Source: CAYYYW01 sp964476245
GTDB lineage: Bacteria; Patescibacteriota; Microgenomatia; UBA1406; HO2-37-13b
Reading direction: 5' to 3'
NCBI GenBank assembly: GCA_964476245.1
Contig: CAYYYW010000002.1
Coordinates: forward strand, 26,413-90,412
Length of the DNA: 64,000 bases
The translations under genes were made by a program, and so were the position numbers. Positions within the stretch are counted from its first letter, which is position 1, and each line of letters opens with the position of its first letter. Of the stretch, positions 50,883-58,812 are shown one piece after another. Under the pieces are notes generated by a model. The model saw only the letters and a list, made by a program, of their open reading frames with translations. It was not told where the DNA came from and did no database searches.

Positions 50883-51674
50883 ATGAAAAATATAATTCAC
50901 AATCTAAAAATCTTTCTTCTCTTTTCCAAATTTTCTCTAAAGTCTGTTACCCGGGCAAGATTAGGCATCCTCTTTTTTATATTGGGTAAGTTTCTGCGCT
51001 TCCTGATGTTCTTCTTTTTTGTCTATTTCCTGATCTCTAAAACAAAAGCATTAAAAGGCTATGGCGTAGATCAAGCAGTTTTTTTCTATCTCACTTTTAA
51101 CATTATTGACACGATAACCCAGCTTTTGTTTCGCGAAGTTTATCGTTTTCGACCTCTGGTTGTTTCTGGCGAGCTTGACACCGTTTTAATTAAACCGTTT
51201 CATCCATTTTTAAGGATATTGGTCGGCGGAGTTGATTTTATGGATCTTTTAATGCTGTTCCCGTATTTGTTTTTGACTTTGTTCTTTGCTTCCAAACTTG
51301 GTCCGCTTTCGGCAGCTAATCTTTTTCTTTATCTTGGTTTGCTGATAAACGCCCTGGTAATAGCCGCTTCTTTTCACGTCTCTGTTTTGGCGCTTGGGGT
51401 ATTAACAACGGAGGTTGACCATACAATCATGATTTATCGAGACTTGACATCTCTTGGCCGTTTTCCCATGGAGATTTATAAAGAACCAATTCGAGGAATT
51501 TTTACTTTTATTGTCCCTGTTGGAATAATGATGTCTTTTCCCTCAAAGGCTCTGCTTGGTCTTTTGTCGCCTTGGTTAATCCTATTCTCATTTCTAATGT
51601 CGTTTCTGTTGTTGCTGGCGTCTTTGAGGTTCTGGAACATGGCGATTAAAAAATACCAAAGCTGGGGTGGTTAA
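50883..51674 (+). CDS. ABC-2 type permease (COG3694/DUF990-like)
   Basis: A 263-aa protein with six membrane helices. FREVYRFRPLVVSGELDTVL and KPFHPFLRILVGGVDFMDLL are the family motif; the cytoplasmic loop before the last helices is IYKEPIRGIFTFIVPVG. It forms a heterodimer with the preceding permease. The miaB start lies 1 base downstream, so miaB is co-transcribed. Confidence 0.8.
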   Translation: MKNIIHNLKIFLLFSKFSLKSVTRARLGILFFILGKFLRFLMFFFFVYFLISKTKALKGYGVDQAVFFYLTFNIIDTITQLLFREVYRFRPLVVSGELDTVLIKPFHPFLRILVGGVDFMDLLMLFPYLFLTLFFASKLGPLSAANLFLYLGLLINALVIAASFHVSVLALGVLTTEVDHTIMIYRDLTSLGRFPMEIYKEPIRGIFTFIVPVGIMMSFPSKALLGLLSPWLILFSFLMSFLLLLASLRFWNMAIKKYQSWGG

Positions 51675-51675
51675 T

Positions 51676-52887
51676 ATGAAATACTTTATAAAAACTTTTG
51701 GGTGTCAACAGAACGTGGCTGATAGTGAACGGATCGCGGCTGCTTTTGTCACGCGGGGAATGACGAAAGCCAGATCTTATCGTGAAGCTGACTATGTAAT
51801 TATAAACACCTGCATGGTGCGTCAATCGGCAGAAAATAGAGTTTACGGATTAATAAACAATCTTACAAAGCTTAAAACGAAAAAACAAAAAATTATCTTA
51901 ACCGGCTGTATGATTGGCTTAGCTCTCCAAGACAAAACCGGTAAATATTTACAAAGACTGAAAACAATTATGCCGGCCGTTGACGAATTTCTACCGACCG
52001 AAGAAGTGGGCTTTGATAATGCTCCTTTAAGAACTGATAAAATTTCCGCCTGGGTACCTGTTTCCAACGGCTGCAATAACTTCTGTAGTTTTTGCGTTGT
52101 TCCTTTTACTCGCGGTCGAGAAATTAGTCGGCCTTATGAAGATATTATTAACGAATGCAAACAATTAAAAGAACGGGGATATAAAAATATCACCCTTTTG
52201 GGGCAAAATGTTAATTCCTACGGGGCTGATTTAATCACTCCCCTTGTCATTCCGAGCGAGCGAAGCGAGTCGAGGAATCTCTCAAAAAATAAAGGGATTT
52301 CTCTCCGCCCGCTGGCGGATCGAAATGACAAGTTGATTAAATTTAACAAAAGGCATATTAAGCCCATTTACGTCAAACACCTGGGCCGTTTAAGAATACC
52401 AACTTTATTTCCTTATCTTTTAGACGAAGTCGCCAAAATGGACTTTGAAAAAGTTGATTTTATTTCTTCCAACCCTTGGGATTTTTCTGAAGAGTTGATT
52501 GAAGTAATTGCAAAAAACAAAAATATTACCAAAATTATTCATCTCCCTGTCCAATCCGGAGACAAAAACGTCTTAAAACGCATGAATCGTTGGTACACAG
52601 CAGAGCAATATCTTGCTCTGATCTTAAAACTCAAAACTCAAATCTCAAATATAAAAATAACCACAGACATAATTGTTGGATTTTGTGGAGAAACAGAGGA
52701 AGAATTTGAAAATACGGTAAAACTGTGTAAAAATGTTGATTTTGAAAAAGCTTATATTTCTGTGTACTCTTCCCGACCAATGACTGCGGCCACTAAGGTC
52801 TTAAAAGACGACGTTCCACACGAAGTCAAAAAAAACCGCTGGAAGATTTTGGAAAATTTAATCAACAAACCTAAGTTAAAAACCTAA
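51676..52887 (+). CDS. miaB: tRNA-2-methylthio-N6-dimethylallyladenosine synthase (MiaB), with in-frame repeat
   Basis: 403 aa from the ATG at 51676. The N-terminal UPF0004 domain has the three Cys of FGCQQNVADS, INTCMVRQSAENRV and TGCMIG. The radical SAM motif is CNNFCSFC. Residues ~189-219 (about LVIPSERSESRNLSKNKG onward) are encoded by a 90-base mobile repeat placed between the GQNVNSYG motif and FPYLLDEVAKM. The C terminus stops at about the point where the tRNA-binding TRAM domain would begin, so TRAM is missing. Its substrate i6A depends on the mevalonate operon. Confidence 0.85.
   Translation: MKYFIKTFGCQQNVADSERIAAAFVTRGMTKARSYREADYVIINTCMVRQSAENRVYGLINNLTKLKTKKQKIILTGCMIGLALQDKTGKYLQRLKTIMPAVDEFLPTEEVGFDNAPLRTDKISAWVPVSNGCNNFCSFCVVPFTRGREISRPYEDIINECKQLKERGYKNITLLGQNVNSYGADLITPLVIPSERSESRNLSKNKGISLRPLADRNDKLIKFNKRHIKPIYVKHLGRLRIPTLFPYLLDEVAKMDFEKVDFISSNPWDFSEELIEVIAKNKNITKIIHLPVQSGDKNVLKRMNRWYTAEQYLALILKLKTQISNIKITTDIIVGFCGETEEEFENTVKLCKNVDFEKAYISVYSSRPMTAATKVLKDDVPHEVKKNRWKILENLINKPKLKT
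52243..52332. mobile_element. 90-base inverted-repeat element inserted in miaB
   Basis: Perfect 9-base ends CTTGTCATT and AATGACAAG bound a 90-base (30-codon) element. The left part, CATTCCGAGCGAGCGAAGCG, matches the end of 8810-8904, and the right part holds TCCGCCCGCTGGCGGA, also related to 54439 and 60632. All three frames on the coding side must avoid stops for this insertion; the used frame is open. Confidence 0.85.
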
Positions 52888-52892
52888 AAAAT

Positions 52893-53408
52893 ATGTACCC
52901 AAAAAAAGTTTTTAAATTTTGTCCAAAATGTTCAGGAAAGCTCGTTCCCCAAAGAGAAAATTTTTTAAAATGCCTTAATTGTAGTTTTCGTTTTTATATT
53001 AACCCTCTTCCCTGCAATGCCGTTGTTTTAGAAAATAACAAAGGCGAAATTCTTCTCGTCAAACGAAAATTTCCACCGAAAAAAGATTGTTGGGATTTGC
53101 CCGGTGGGTTTATTCAACCAAATGAAAATTTAGAAGAATCAATAAAAAGAGAGGTTAAAGAGGAATTGAATATTGATATTTCAATAAATCGATTCATTGG
53201 AATTTATTCTGATAGGTATCTTTATCAAAATATAAATTATCCTACCCTCTGCGTTGTGGTTTCTGCCAAAACGCGGAAAGGAAAACTTCTTTCAAAAGAC
53301 GATGTTTCTCAATTTCGTTTTTTTGATAAAGGTCTAGTACTAAAACAAAAAATAGCCTTTAAGGGAATTCTTTTAAGTTTAAAAGATTACTTAAAAACAA
53401 GAAGGTAG
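52893..53408 (+). CDS. Zinc-ribbon NUDIX hydrolase
   Basis: A 171-aa protein. The N-terminal ribbon CPKCSGKLVPQ...CLNCSFRFY (residues ~10-37) is like that of NudC-type pyrophosphatases. The NUDIX box is GGFIQPNENLEESIKREVKE followed by EL. It might hydrolyse NAD(H), ADP-ribose or related compounds. It starts 5 bases after miaB. Confidence 0.85.
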   Translation: MYPKKVFKFCPKCSGKLVPQRENFLKCLNCSFRFYINPLPCNAVVLENNKGEILLVKRKFPPKKDCWDLPGGFIQPNENLEESIKREVKEELNIDISINRFIGIYSDRYLYQNINYPTLCVVVSAKTRKGKLLSKDDVSQFRFFDKGLVLKQKIAFKGILLSLKDYLKTRR

Positions 53409-53423
53409 TTGTTTAATTTTGAC

Positions 53424-54728
53424 TCAGATCAGCACGGCGACTTGTTTTCCCAATTTTACCGCATAATTTATCCCCCGATCATAAGGATAAGTCATATCAA
53501 GATTAGCAATATAAAAATTTTTTGTCGGTGTTTTAAAATTGGGTTTGTTTTTAAGAAATTCTTTGTCAAAAATCGGCTGGGCAAAGAGAGTTTTAAATAA
53601 ACAACAATTTGTAATTTGCAGCTTAGAATTGGGGTTTATTTTTTTTAAATATGGCAAAACAAAACTTAAAATTTGTTCTTTGTTCGCTTTTAGAAGTTTG
53701 TCGTTATCATCTACATACCAACCCACATAAAGAATGTGGTTGCCGGCATAATGTTTTTTATCAATAAAGTTGGTGTGTTGAGCTAAAATCATAAAAGGAA
53801 TGTCGGAAGCCGATATGTTTAGCCAGTATGTTTTGTCAAGTAATTGCTCCTTTGTTTCCAAAATTAAATTAAGTGCGTAAAGATATTTTATCTTTGAAAG
53901 TTGATTTAAATAATTTGAAGAAAAAACTTTGTCAACGGCTTTTGCTAAAATCGGTGTTGGTAAAGTTGAAATAACTATTTCAAATTTATTGGCGCGGGAC
54001 CTAAAAGAGTCTATTTGAAAAAGACTTTTTCTCTTCTCTATTTTTTCAATCGACCAGCCTTTTTTAATAACAACCCCTAATTCTTTATTTTTATTTTCTA
54101 AAAAATCAACAAAGCTTTGAAAACCATCTTTAACATACCCAAGATTTTTTGTTCTTTTCTTGATCCTAGCCCAAATAAAAGAGGATAAAATTTCTTCGGC
54201 GTATTTCCTAAACTTTTTTTGAAAAAGTTCTTGCCATAAAATTTGCCAGGCACTGTTTCCCATTGTTTTTCTTAAAAATTTCTCGCAGGTCTGTCTTTCA
54301 TAAAATGAAAAGGGGGGCGATGCTTTTAAAAAAGCAAGGACTGCGCCTGCTCGTATTTTTTGAGGAAAAGACAAGAGAGGAAATTTAAGAAAATCAAGAG
54401 GAGTATCAAGAGGATAAATTGAAAATTTTTGATTTTTGTCCGCCAGCTGGCGGATTGAATTTTCATATAACGATGCTGTTTCTGGTGTTTTAAAAAAAAT
54501 CTTATCAAAACCTATCTCTCTGGCAAAATTTAAGAAATCGTGGTCGTTGGCAAATAGATGATGATAGGTTTTCTCTAGGTGCCAATCCCATCCCTTGCCT
54601 TTAAACCCCGCCGCCATTCCACCGAGAAATTTTTCTTTTTCAAAAATAGTTACTTCGTGTCTTTTTTTTGCTAAATAATATGCGGCGGTAAGCCCGGTAA
54701 TTCCCCCACCTAAAATAGCGATCTTCAT
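53424..54728 (-). CDS. FAD-dependent amine oxidase-like protein
   Basis: 434 aa. An N-terminal dinucleotide-binding fold (IAILGGGITGLTAAYYLAKK) is followed by FLGGMAAGFKGKGWDWHLEK, as in protoporphyrinogen-oxidase or UDP-galactopyranose-mutase-like enzymes. The C-terminal FAD contact is FYIANLDMTYPYDRGINYAV. Neighbouring glycosyltransferase, flippase-like and ligase genes suggest a role in envelope sugar or lipid modification. Residues at about 91-95 (IRQLAD) are encoded by a palindrome. Confidence 0.7.
   Translation of the reverse strand: MKIAILGGGITGLTAAYYLAKKRHEVTIFEKEKFLGGMAAGFKGKGWDWHLEKTYHHLFANDHDFLNFAREIGFDKIFFKTPETASLYENSIRQLADKNQKFSIYPLDTPLDFLKFPLLSFPQKIRAGAVLAFLKASPPFSFYERQTCEKFLRKTMGNSAWQILWQELFQKKFRKYAEEILSSFIWARIKKRTKNLGYVKDGFQSFVDFLENKNKELGVVIKKGWSIEKIEKRKSLFQIDSFRSRANKFEIVISTLPTPILAKAVDKVFSSNYLNQLSKIKYLYALNLILETKEQLLDKTYWLNISASDIPFMILAQHTNFIDKKHYAGNHILYVGWYVDDNDKLLKANKEQILSFVLPYLKKINPNSKLQITNCCLFKTLFAQPIFDKEFLKNKPNFKTPTKNFYIANLDMTYPYDRGINYAVKLGKQVAVLI
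54439..54454. repeat. TCCGCCAGCTGGCGGA palindrome in coding sequence
   Basis: A perfect 16-base palindrome inside the oxidoreductase gene. It is the same motif as 60632-60647 and the right half of the miaB element. Confidence 0.75.
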
Positions 54729-54764
54729 AGGCTCTAATTATATAATGAAGAAAAACTTTTCGCA

Positions 54765-55874
54765 TCATGCCTTATTATAAATTGGCCAGATATCGTCCCA
54801 ATTTTTGTTTTTGTGGAATTTAAACACCACCGCCTCCTTAATACCAAAAAAACCATAGATAAAAATAGATAGAAGAAGTAAAGGAAAATAATGAAGTTTT
54901 GAAATAAAACCCTCTGATACTAAAATTAGTAAAAAAACCATCATCGAAACAACCACAAAAACCAATCCCATAAAAATTGCCAGATTGTTTCCTATAAATA
55001 AACAAAAAAGCCAAAACGGTAAACTGAAAAAGGATAAAATCCCAAAAATTCTTACAAAATAAGAGGTTAGGTCGGCCATCTTGCTCATCTCGTCTAAAAC
55101 CGCCGGCGTCGCTCTTCTTATAAATTTTTCTACATCAGAAAGGGTGTTGGGATTGGCCTGCCGTGGTCTAACTCTGCTGTCAAAAATAATTTTAAACCCT
55201 ATTTTATTAGCGTCGTAAGAAAATATAATGTCTTCAATATAACTTTTCTTAAATTTTATTTTTTCAATTACTTTTCTTTTCATCAAACAACCAAAACCAA
55301 AAAAGGGGCTTAGCCTAAATATTTTTGAAAGGCTTCTCATAATTGACGACATCACAAAAGTAGAAATAAAAGTAGTTTTATGAACCCACGTTCGTTCCGA
55401 ACTATATATGTATGGCGATATAATTATGTCTCCGTCATTTAATCGAGAAACTAAGTTTTTAAGCCAATTTGGTGGCAAAACACAATCGGCGTCGGTAAAA
55501 CCTATTGTTTCGTTTTTTGTCCCCTCAATTCCTTTGTTTAAAGCCCACCACTTCCCTTGTCTGGTCTTTTCATGAATAAACTTAATTTTTCCCTCATTGG
55601 CGAACTTCTGACAAATAGTAACCGTTTCGTTTTCTCCTCCACCAATAACAATAATTTCTGTTTTTGTTTTTGGATAATCCTGTTTTAATAAAGAACGCAG
55701 GCACTTTTCTATTCTTTCTCCTTCCTTCCAAACCGCCACAATAATTGAAACGGTTGGTTGAATCTCCGTATAGGTAATTTTTTCAGGCACAAACAAACTA
55801 ATTAAGAACAAAAGTTCTAGCAGTAAAATTAAAATAATCCAGGAAGTGGCTAATAGAACAAATACTGTGCTCAT
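54765..55874 (-). CDS. Family 2 glycosyltransferase, membrane-bound
   Basis: 369 aa. One N-terminal membrane helix precedes the GT-A domain (QPTVSIIVAVWKEGERIEKC, then FTDADCVLPPNWL and an ED motif in KKSYIEDIIFSYDA). A QxxRW-like site reads VRPRQANPN. Three C-terminal helices follow. The layout resembles processive or hopanoid/cellulose-type synthases. It is the second gene of a unit with the endonuclease/phosphatase-like gene, 4 bases apart. Confidence 0.8.
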   Translation of the reverse strand: MSTVFVLLATSWIILILLLELLFLISLFVPEKITYTEIQPTVSIIVAVWKEGERIEKCLRSLLKQDYPKTKTEIIVIGGGENETVTICQKFANEGKIKFIHEKTRQGKWWALNKGIEGTKNETIGFTDADCVLPPNWLKNLVSRLNDGDIIISPYIYSSERTWVHKTTFISTFVMSSIMRSLSKIFRLSPFFGFGCLMKRKVIEKIKFKKSYIEDIIFSYDANKIGFKIIFDSRVRPRQANPNTLSDVEKFIRRATPAVLDEMSKMADLTSYFVRIFGILSFFSLPFWLFCLFIGNNLAIFMGLVFVVVSMMVFLLILVSEGFISKLHYFPLLLLSIFIYGFFGIKEAVVFKFHKNKNWDDIWPIYNKA

Positions 55875-55878
55875 GATT

Positions 55879-56607
55879 TTATAACCTTAATTCTACCAAT
55901 ATTGGTAAATGGTCTGAATATTGGGTAGTAATTATTTTTGAGCTCTCTATTTTAATATCTTTAGTAGCAAAAACGTAGTCTAATCTCCAATTTAATTTGT
56001 CTTCGTAAAAACCTTTGTAATCAAAAGGCTTTGTTGTCCAAGTGTTTTGACTAAGTGGTGGACCAGAATTTTTTAATATTTTGGAGATTCGTTTAATAGT
56101 ATAAGAATATGCCCTTGAGTTAAGATCGCCGGAAAAAACGAATTTTGACTTGTGTTTTTTTAATCCCTTTAACAACTTGTCAATTTCTGTCTTTTTTTGT
56201 TTTGTGACAATAAAACGATGGGTATAGGAGGCGTGGGTTGTGCCTACTAAAAGTCTGTCTCTGCCTAAGTTAATTTCTGCTTCAATATAAACTCTTCCTT
56301 CTTGGGAATAATCATTGCCGGCGTTTAAAGATTGTTGAATGTAAACACAATTTGTGTGGGTGATAGGAAATTGGCTAAATATTCCGTTCCCCGAGGCCCA
56401 TTGTGTTTTATTTGCCTCTTTAAAATAAAAATTAACCTTTAATTTTTCCGCCAAATACTTTGGGGTATTGATTTTCGGATTATATGCTGAGTCAACTGTT
56501 AGTTCTTGAAGACAAAATATATCAGGATTTATGACGGATATCGTTTTAACTATGTTTTCAATCTTTTCTTTATACCAAACATTCCATTGAAGAAATTTAA
56601 TAATCAT
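55879..56607 (-). CDS. Endonuclease/exonuclease/phosphatase family protein
   Basis: 242 aa. The four-layer sandwich motifs are complete: FLQWNVWYKE (Asn), IFCLQELTVDS (Glu), VGTTHASYTH (His), FSGDLNSRA (Asp-Asn) and the C-terminal TTQYSDHLPILVEL (Asp-His). It hydrolyses phosphodiesters of DNA, RNA or lipid-like substrates. It overlaps the stop of a 57-aa gene (ATGA), so it belongs to a unit beginning at 56777. Confidence 0.8.
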   Translation of the reverse strand: MIIKFLQWNVWYKEKIENIVKTISVINPDIFCLQELTVDSAYNPKINTPKYLAEKLKVNFYFKEANKTQWASGNGIFSQFPITHTNCVYIQQSLNAGNDYSQEGRVYIEAEINLGRDRLLVGTTHASYTHRFIVTKQKKTEIDKLLKGLKKHKSKFVFSGDLNSRAYSYTIKRISKILKNSGPPLSQNTWTTKPFDYKGFYEDKLNWRLDYVFATKDIKIESSKIITTQYSDHLPILVELRL

Positions 56608-56777
56608 GGTTTTAATGGGGGTTTAAAAATTTCCGCCGCCCATAGACCGTGAGCAAGAATTGTCATAGAATTTATATATATTATAAAACAACCTAAAACA
56701 AGACCCAAAGATATCTCGTCCCCTTTGTTGTTTAGGATTTTAACAATTCCCGCAGATTCAACGAATAATCTCCGCAT
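56604..56777 (-). CDS. Small membrane protein (57 aa), DUF2062-like remnant
   Basis: MRRLFVESAGIVKILNNKGD then EISLGLVLGCFIIYINSMTI, LAHGLWAAEIF and KPPLKP: one or two short hydrophobic segments preceded by a polar N terminus. The 'EI(S/A)LGLxLGxFI' phrase resembles the start of DUF2062 domains, so this could be a shortened member. Its TGA overlaps the ATG of the endonuclease/phosphatase gene, which supports real translation. Confidence 0.5.
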   Translation of the reverse strand: MRRLFVESAGIVKILNNKGDEISLGLVLGCFIIYINSMTILAHGLWAAEIFKPPLKP

Positions 56778-56793
56778 GGAACGTTATAACAAT

Positions 56794-57978
56794 CTAATTG
56801 TCTCTATTTTTGCTTTCCAGTTTCACTAATTTCCAATTTGTCCATACTAAAGGAAGCAAAAATAATTGGGAGATAAAAAGAGCTTTTGCCGGGCCAAATT
56901 TGTCTCCGACAAATCCAAGAAAGATGGCATAAACACCATAAAAAACACTTCCTAAAAGCGAATTTATTGATTCCGTGGTTGCCCTTTGTTCTTGAGTAAA
57001 TTCCTGTTGTCTCAATTTGCTGCCCGCCACATCGCTTATACCATGAAATATTGAGGTGCTGGCCATGAGAATAGGAGAAATAATTATAGGAATTCCTGTT
57101 GACAACATGTTAATTACTCTTCCATAGATTGAAATGAACAGTAATAATCGAGTAGCGCCAAATTTTCTAATAACCTTACTACTAAACCAATAGCTTATTG
57201 AGGCAAATAAGTACGAAAACATTTTACCAAGCCCAACCGCCCACAATGGCCACAATGAGTTAATAAATACCCCTCGGAATTGAAATCCAGACTCGCTAAT
57301 TCCAAATCCTAAAATACTATTAATACTTAATAGTCTTAGCTTAATATTCTTCCAAAGATATACTGCTGAAAGATGAAGATGGGAAAAAATATTTGTGCTT
57401 TCTTTTTTTGTAATTTTGGGCTCTGTCATTTGAGCGGCCAAAACAAGACAAACTATTTGGGGAATAACAGAAAGCCACATCACCCAAGCAAATGACCAAT
57501 TAGCAATTACGCTCCCCAAAACTGCGCCCATCATAAGAGCTGCTTGAAACATGGCGCTGACTTTTCCTAAGTAGTGGTCATAATAATCTCTTTTTCCTAA
57601 TTCGGTTAAGGTGTCATGTAAAAGCGCATCATTATTTCCACTATACCAAGATCGAGACAGTCCCTCGAATAAGGCGCCGCCAAACAACCACCAATATCCA
57701 AAACCCAAAGCATAAAATAATGAAGCAACTACGCTTGACAGGGCGCCCAATATTACTGTTTTTTTTCTACCGATATAGTCAGAAAAAATACCCGTGGGGA
57801 TTTCGAAAAGGGCTGATGAAACCATTACCGCAGAAAATATACTCATCCCTAAAGTATATGAACCGGTTATTTTTGTAAAGTAAATAATGAGAATGGCACT
57901 GTGAAATTTAAGGTCAGAAAAGAAATTAAAAATCGCTAAAAGTTTTATATTGTTTTTTATATTCCTGTTAGTCATCAA
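56794..57978 (-). CDS. Major facilitator superfamily transporter
   Basis: 394 aa with 12 predicted helices. The loop 2-3 motif IFSDYIGRKKTVILGALSSV is the MFS signature; LRQQEFTQEQRATTESINSL in the later loop resembles efflux-type members of metagenomic MFS groups. The substrate is unknown. It ends 28 bases before the phosphoribosyltransferase stop region and is probably a separate unit. Confidence 0.85.
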   Translation of the reverse strand: MMTNRNIKNNIKLLAIFNFFSDLKFHSAILIIYFTKITGSYTLGMSIFSAVMVSSALFEIPTGIFSDYIGRKKTVILGALSSVVASLFYALGFGYWWLFGGALFEGLSRSWYSGNNDALLHDTLTELGKRDYYDHYLGKVSAMFQAALMMGAVLGSVIANWSFAWVMWLSVIPQIVCLVLAAQMTEPKITKKESTNIFSHLHLSAVYLWKNIKLRLLSINSILGFGISESGFQFRGVFINSLWPLWAVGLGKMFSYLFASISYWFSSKVIRKFGATRLLLFISIYGRVINMLSTGIPIIISPILMASTSIFHGISDVAGSKLRQQEFTQEQRATTESINSLLGSVFYGVYAIFLGFVGDKFGPAKALFISQLFLLPLVWTNWKLVKLESKNRDN

Positions 57979-58005
57979 TACAATTTTACTCTAAGATGGG
58001 TTTTT

Positions 58006-58632
58006 TTAATCAAAGATTCTCCCCGCCTCTTCATCGGTTAACTGACCAAATTCCTGATAGAATTGCGAGACGGCGCTCAACCAAGGGTCTTTGTGAAGAA
58101 TAATTGTTTTGTCAAATCCTTCTGAAGAAAAATCTGTTGGCGCAACCGGCACTGCCAAAATCACTTTTCTTGCTTTTTGTTTTCTTAAATATTTTAAAGC
58201 AGCGTGTATGGAAGCACCAGTAGCAATTCCATCATCAACTAAAATAATTACTTTACTTCTTAAAGATGGAGGTTTTTTCTTGTTAATAAACTTTTTTAAG
58301 TATTCTTTTTGTCTTTCTTTTGCTTTTTTAATTTGAGTATTTACTTGATTTTTATTTAATCTCAATCTTTTAATTAATCCGTGCTCTAAAAAACATTCGT
58401 CGTTGCAAATAGCTCCAATAGCCAATTCTTCATTAAGCGGAGCGCCGATTTTTTTCACGACAAGAGGAAGATGGGGGGCAGAGAGTTTTTTGGCAATCTG
58501 ACAACCAACGATGACGCCACCCCGAAGAAGACTTAAAACATAAATATTTTTCCTTTCTTTCAATATGTCTTTGTCTTTTATTAAAACCTCGGCCAACCTT
58601 TTTCCCGCTTCAGCCCGGTCTTTAAATATCAT
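58006..58632 (-). CDS. Phosphoribosyltransferase-domain protein
   Basis: The open frame reaches 58773, but the first 47 codons are the antisense of tRNA-Ala. The true start is the ATG at 58632 (MIFKDRAEAGKRLAEVL), giving 208 aa. The PRPP-binding motif is VIILVDDGIATGASIHAALK, with LSLLRGGVIVGCQIAK earlier. It is similar to the COG1926 group (predicted phosphoribosyltransferases), substrate unknown. Confidence 0.85.
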   Translation of the reverse strand: MIFKDRAEAGKRLAEVLIKDKDILKERKNIYVLSLLRGGVIVGCQIAKKLSAPHLPLVVKKIGAPLNEELAIGAICNDECFLEHGLIKRLRLNKNQVNTQIKKAKERQKEYLKKFINKKKPPSLRSKVIILVDDGIATGASIHAALKYLRKQKARKVILAVPVAPTDFSSEGFDKTIILHKDPWLSAVSQFYQEFGQLTDEEAGRIFD

Positions 58633-58696
58633 TGATAATATTTTATAATAAATACGATTTTCGCGGATTGATAGCGGATTTACACGAATAGAAAAA

Positions 58697-58770
58697 GGGC
58701 CGGTGGCGCAATTGGCTAGCGCGCTTCCATGGCATGGAAGAGGTTGTGGGTTCAAGTCCCATCCGGTCCA
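58697..58770 (+). tRNA. tRNA-Ala(GGC)
   Basis: 74 nt. The acceptor GGGCCGG/CCGGTCC includes the G3-U70 pair that defines alanine tRNAs. The anticodon arm is CTTCC-ATGGCAT-GGAAG (GGC), and the T arm is GTGGG-TTCAAGT-CCCAT. The discriminator is A and CCA is not encoded. It lies antisense to the 5' flank of the phosphoribosyltransferase gene. Confidence 0.95.
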
Positions 58771-58812
58771 CAAACAAATAAATTTACCCCAAGCGCAATT
58801 ACTAAGTTTTCT

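Noticed and set aside
58633..58773. N-terminal extension of the phosphoribosyltransferase beginning MWTGWDLNPQPL
   Set aside because: It is the antisense translation of tRNA-Ala; the enzyme fold begins at the ATG at 58632.
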